Assembly: GCA_021397835.1 (NCBI GenBank)
Contig: JAJFZO010000447.1
Location: 62,001-126,000, forward strand
From: Moringa oleifera
Taxonomy: Eukaryota; Streptophyta; Magnoliopsida; Brassicales; Moringaceae
Length of the DNA stretch: 64,000 nt
Reading direction: 5' to 3'
In this document: one piece after another, positions 60,101 through 64,000 of the stretch
Layout: every line of letters starts with the position of its first letter
Numbering within the stretch: the stretch's first letter is position 1
Notes under the pieces: model-generated
Seen by the model: the letters and a program-made list of their open reading frames with translations, nothing else
Database searches by the model: none
Told to the model about the DNA's origin: nothing
Program-made: the position numbers and the translations under genes

Positions 60101-62195
60101 ATTCATGTTAATACCTGGGGTTGTGAATCCACCATATAAATAGAGTAGTTCATGGTGCTACTACATTTATATTTTTCTTTGCCTAATTAATGGCATGTTT
60201 CCTTCATTTTGAATGGATAATTTACTTGTTCTTGTTGTTTCTGTTTACAGGCAATAGCAGACACTCCTTCCTTTATTTTCTTGTGGGTTGGTGATGGTGT
60301 GGGCCTTGAGCAGGGCCGTCAGTGTTTAAAGAAGGTATATTTTTAAGCATCTAGAGGAGTTTCACCTTGCATTAACACTATGTGCTGTTGAAGCCTTTTC
60401 ATACTATATTTTATTGATTTTTCTGTGTGCCAGTGGGGCTTCCGTAGGTGTGAGGATATTTGCTGGGTGAAGACGAACAAAACTAATGCAACACCAGGTT
60501 TGCGACATGATTCTCATACCTTGTTTCAGCATTCAAAGGTAATGTTATTTATTCTGCATCATAGATGTCTGAAACTCGATATTGCTTTCTAACTTGCCTT
60601 GCAAATATGGTTATTGTTGGCTAAACTGTTTTTTACCTTGTGACTTGTTGAAGGAACACTGCTTGATGGGTATAAAGGGAACTGTTCGGCGTAGTACTGA
60701 TGGTCATATAATCCATGCCAATATTGACACTGATGTAATTATTGCTGAAGAACCTCCTTATGGTTAGTACTTTTTTTTCTTTATATAGGTGACTCTGGGT
60801 TTGCACCAATCTGTCAAACATGTTTACACTCATCGTTTACATGCAGAACATGCATGGATTGAGCATTAGCTTTTTGTCAGGTTTCGAGATGTAATAAAAG
60901 GTTTTTGTGATGATGCATCTGCCTCCTCTTCTTGAGGAACCTTGTTAGGGAGCTGTTCAAGAAAAAGAAGAACCTTGTTAGGCAGAATGTGTCAACGTGA
61001 GATCTTTGTTTTTTTATGTGATATTATTGAACAATGATTCAAAGAGAAAAACGAAGTGCTGATCTGCAATTTTGTCAACATTTTAGCTCTGTGCTTCGTT
61101 TCCATTATCAACTCATTCTGACTGTTGCTTTATTCCTTAAATAGCAAAAAATAATCTGCTTATGCATGTGCTTGTTGTTAAAAGTATTTTGTGGATGGGC
61201 TATTTATAGCTTATCTGAGCACAACCATCACGTGTTATTCTTGCTACATGTATGAGTAAACCAGCACTTTCTAGAAACTTTTGTTTCCAAAACTGCAGGT
61301 TCAACTCAAAAGCCTGAAGATATGTATCGGATAATTGAGCATTTCTCTCTTGGTCGCCGAAGGCTTGAGCTCTTTGGTGAAGACCACAATATCAGGTCTG
61401 GCTGGCTGACTGTTGGTAAAGGATTATCCTCGTCAAACTTCGATGCCGAGGTACGACATCTTATGGATACAAAATCCGTTTTAGATTCTGAGCCACTCTC
61501 TTGATTTTGAACCCTTAATATGCTTAATTGAAGGGAATCTGGACATTAACATTTTTCCTTTGAACAATTGAACCTGACAAAAGCCAAAAAAGTGATTCGG
61601 TTTTACTTTCTTTTGCTTTCCTTACTGGGGATGTGCATCGACAAAATCAGCAAGAGTGTGCATAGGATCTGAACTCCCTACTGATGGTTGTTTCTCCAGT
61701 TTCATTGGCTAATACTTGAAATTGACTGATGAGGAATTTGGATATTTTCAGGCCTATGTCAGAAACTTCGCCGACAAGGATGGGAAAGTTTGGCAAGGAG
61801 GGGGAGGGCGAAATCCACCACCAGAGGCACCTCATCTAGTCATCACAACGCCTGAAATAGAGGCTCTTCGTCCCAAGTCACCCATGAAAAACCAGCAGCA
61901 ACTGCAGCAGCAGCAGCAATCAGCATCCATTTCTCTGACAACTGCCAATCCCACCAACAGAAGGCCTACTGGAAATTCACCACAGAACCCAAATGCTATC
62001 AGTTTGAATCAGGAAGCCTCTAGCTCTAACCCCCCAACTCCAGCTCCGTGGGGTTCTCCGATGGAGGGCTTTAGAGGACCAGATGGTGGCAATATGCCTC
62101 CAGAGGATAAAGTTTTTGACATGTACGGATATGGTGGGCAGGCAAATGGAGAGTATTTGGATTTTGATCCGCACAGGCCAGGGAATTTGTTGTAA
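57161..62195 (+). CDS. MTB: METTL14-type m6A methyltransferase subunit (MTB)
   Basis: MT-A70 family protein that pairs with the METTL3 homologue MTA in the nuclear complex adding N6-methyladenosine to mRNA. Exons: 57161-59869, 60251-60334, 60434-60538, 60654-60762, 61299-61450, 61752-62195, all with GT-AG borders and in frame; 1200 aa. Residues 1-600 are disordered, rich in Arg, Ser, Glu and Asp (includes [22 protein letters not shown]). About 600-800 is Gly/Pro-rich ([19 protein letters not shown]). The MT-A70 domain starts near 815 with [31 protein letters not shown] has DPPW at 872-875. [27 protein letters not shown] and [13 protein letters not shown] follow. The C-terminus is Gln-rich (QQLQQQQQ). 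Animal METTL14 has EPPL where this has DPPW. A second ATG two codons downstream could also start translation. Identity is firm by the family-specific core. Confidence 0.93.
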
Positions 62196-62700
62196 CAAGA
62201 GGTTCAGCATGAACTGAGCTGTTTGTGTTCATCATAAAATTTTCCTCTTTAAAATATAAATGAGAGGTGGATTCCACGATAACTCGTGGGTGCATTTTTG
62301 TTTTTTTTTTTAATAACTGATACAGTAGAATTTTGTTGCAGCTGGTATCATAGAATTGGACTTTGCAAGGGACCTGGTGTGTCTGGGAGAGTACGAAGGG
62401 TTCCAAGTGTTGATAATGGGCGATAAGGCTGCAATGTAATTGGCCTGGATAGGTTGTCTGTTTGCATTTTGTTTTTGTATCAATTCATTTTTCTTCTTCT
62501 AATTATACTTCCAAAAAAAAAAAACAGATAAATCAAATGCACAGTAACAGTGGAAAACACTTTATAATAAATGGATGGCGATGCCTATGAGTCCTCCCAA
62601 AACATTCTTCAAAATGCCTTTTGAATCTGTTGGAACAAGAGCTGATTTCAAGAATAATTAACATTTAATCTTAGAATATGTCATGCTCTTATGAATTTTT
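62196..62700 (+). terminator. probable MTB 3' UTR
   Basis: AT-rich sequence after the stop, with loose poly(A)-like signals (aatataaatg near 62255, aataact near 62312, ataataaatgg near 62565). None can be chosen as the signal without transcripts. Confidence 0.3.
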
Positions 62701-63770
62701 CTTAAGAAGTCATTGTTGGTTCCCAACACTACTGAAACGAGCTAATTCTTTTAATAGTTGACTTTTGTTTAAATTGGAACATGCGGCACTGTTATTTATA
62801 CGGAGTGATGTGAACGATAACTGGGATTAGTTGAGAGATTGACCTTAGGGTTCATATCATATCTCTCCTAATTATTTACACCAACTAGTATTTGTGTTTT
62901 GGTATGGTCAACACCTCTCTCTCTCTCTATCTCCATCTTTATCCATCTGGTAATTTGTTTATTTATTACAAACCATCCTCCACTACTTAGCAACCTGCCC
63001 TTGAAAACGGCATAAAAGGGAAATATAGTAAATACTGGAAGAGCCAACTTGTGCGTACTCTTACAATATTTGGTGCTTTTGGGGCATGGTGGAGCCTTAA
63101 ATGTTAGGCCCCAAAGTTAATCCAATTCAATCCAGCCAACGATTTCTTTGGTAATTGTGCACGCCATCTTGTGTTTGTTTAAGAAGTTACCTTCTTCATA
63201 ATTTTTCTCGCTCAAATAAATTATGTATTTTATGTGAGATTATTTTTACAAGATCATTCATGTCCAATGTGATGAAATTTTACATAATAAATTAGATCAA
63301 TTTTTGATATTGCTGTTATAATACAAGTCGAAATATTAAACTTAAATGATTAACTTATTAAATAGTTTAACACATCATTTTTCTAAGCATATTTTAACCA
63401 CTCTATACAAAAAAAAAAATCCCCCCCCCCAAAAAAAAACGATGTAATTCCTTTTTCTTTCATTCTAGAAGAGGTTGTAATTACAAGTCTTTTGAATCCT
63501 AGCCTTTCACATAAGAAGATTGAAAAATACCCAATTGGTTAAATGATCTTATTAAGTCAATAAAATAGTTGAAAGGAAAAAAACATGCTGAGTCTTTGAG
63601 ACAAACCAATATTAGTTTGTAATTAGAGTTAGATAATGGTGGTTTAGCCAAACCAATTAGGGTGCCGAAAAAAGACAATACACATTACGGAAGGGCATCA
63701 TAGACCGAGCCTAATTAAGATCACTACGTACATTAGCAAAAACCAAGGATAACCCGACAACCAAAATAAC

Positions 63771-63823
<53 letters not shown>

Positions 63824-64000
63824 TCAAAAGAATCTAACAAGAAATGATTACATACTTTTATTTTTTTTGTAATTTAAATCGAAATTTAACTTACCCATCA
63901 TTTTTCAAATTTGTTTCATTTATATAAAATTAAATTTTATTAACTTAATAAATTATATAGGCTATGTGGGCATCAAGGTCTGTGGGATCTCTTAATCAAT
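62700..64000. other. intergenic spacer
   Basis: No gene is supported. It contains a (CT)n run near 62912-62928, a poly-C/poly-A junction at 63421-63439 and a (TA)n run. No transposon hallmark is recognised. Confidence 0.5.
63785..63819. repeat. (TA)n microsatellite
   Basis: About 17 AT units following a poly-A run. Confidence 0.9.

Noticed and set aside
1..64000. tRNA, rRNA or CRISPR-like arrays
   Set aside because: None seen on either strand by eye; the direct repeats present are transposon or microsatellite repeats without regular spacers.

Overview
The window is nuclear DNA of a eudicot plant. Two long intron-bearing plant genes are separated and flanked by AT-rich, TE-filled DNA. Introns have GT/AG borders and the transposon families (copia, hAT, CACTA, Mutator-like, MITEs) are plant types. 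I see no tRNA, rRNA, bacterial or organellar genes. The species cannot be named from sequence alone.

Layout. 1-5.2 kb: decayed LTR-retrotransposon material, including a copia pol remnant and two related LTR/leader-like segments in opposite orientation. 5.6-9.4 kb: a degenerate hAT transposon (minus strand) with a BED zinc finger and a dimerisation domain. 9.4-10.5 kb: unassigned sequence. 10.5-28.7 kb: a minus-strand callose synthase gene that I assign to CALS5/GSL2. I resolved it by eye into 42 coding exons (1922 aa after ignoring one extra base) plus two upstream leader exons. 28.8-36.5 kb: AT-rich intergenic DNA with microsatellites and short repeats. 36.55-52.68 kb: an apparent CACTA element with decayed TNP2 transposase (minus). 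Inside it lies a Mutator-like unit with a convergent DUF1985/ULP1-protease pseudogene (plus) and a mudrA-type transposase pseudogene (minus). 52.0-53.5 kb: two copies of a MITE-like inverted-repeat element. 53.5-55.8 kb: AT-rich spacer with one small secreted-peptide-like ORF. 55.8-62.2 kb: a plus-strand gene for the METTL14-type m6A methyltransferase subunit (MTB), 1200 aa from six coding exons. 62.2-64 kb: intergenic.

The two host genes have unrelated roles: callose for pollen-wall patterning, and mRNA N6-adenosine methylation. They point away from each other with about 28 kb of nested transposons between them. The most notable observations are: a one-base homopolymer insertion that puts a stop in CALS5 exon 4; non-canonical GA-AG and GC-AG introns in the same gene; a predicted spliced upstream ORF ending one base before the CALS5 start; and a family of ATCGTA-type motifs through the ULP1/mudrA unit whose orientation flips exactly where the two genes converge.
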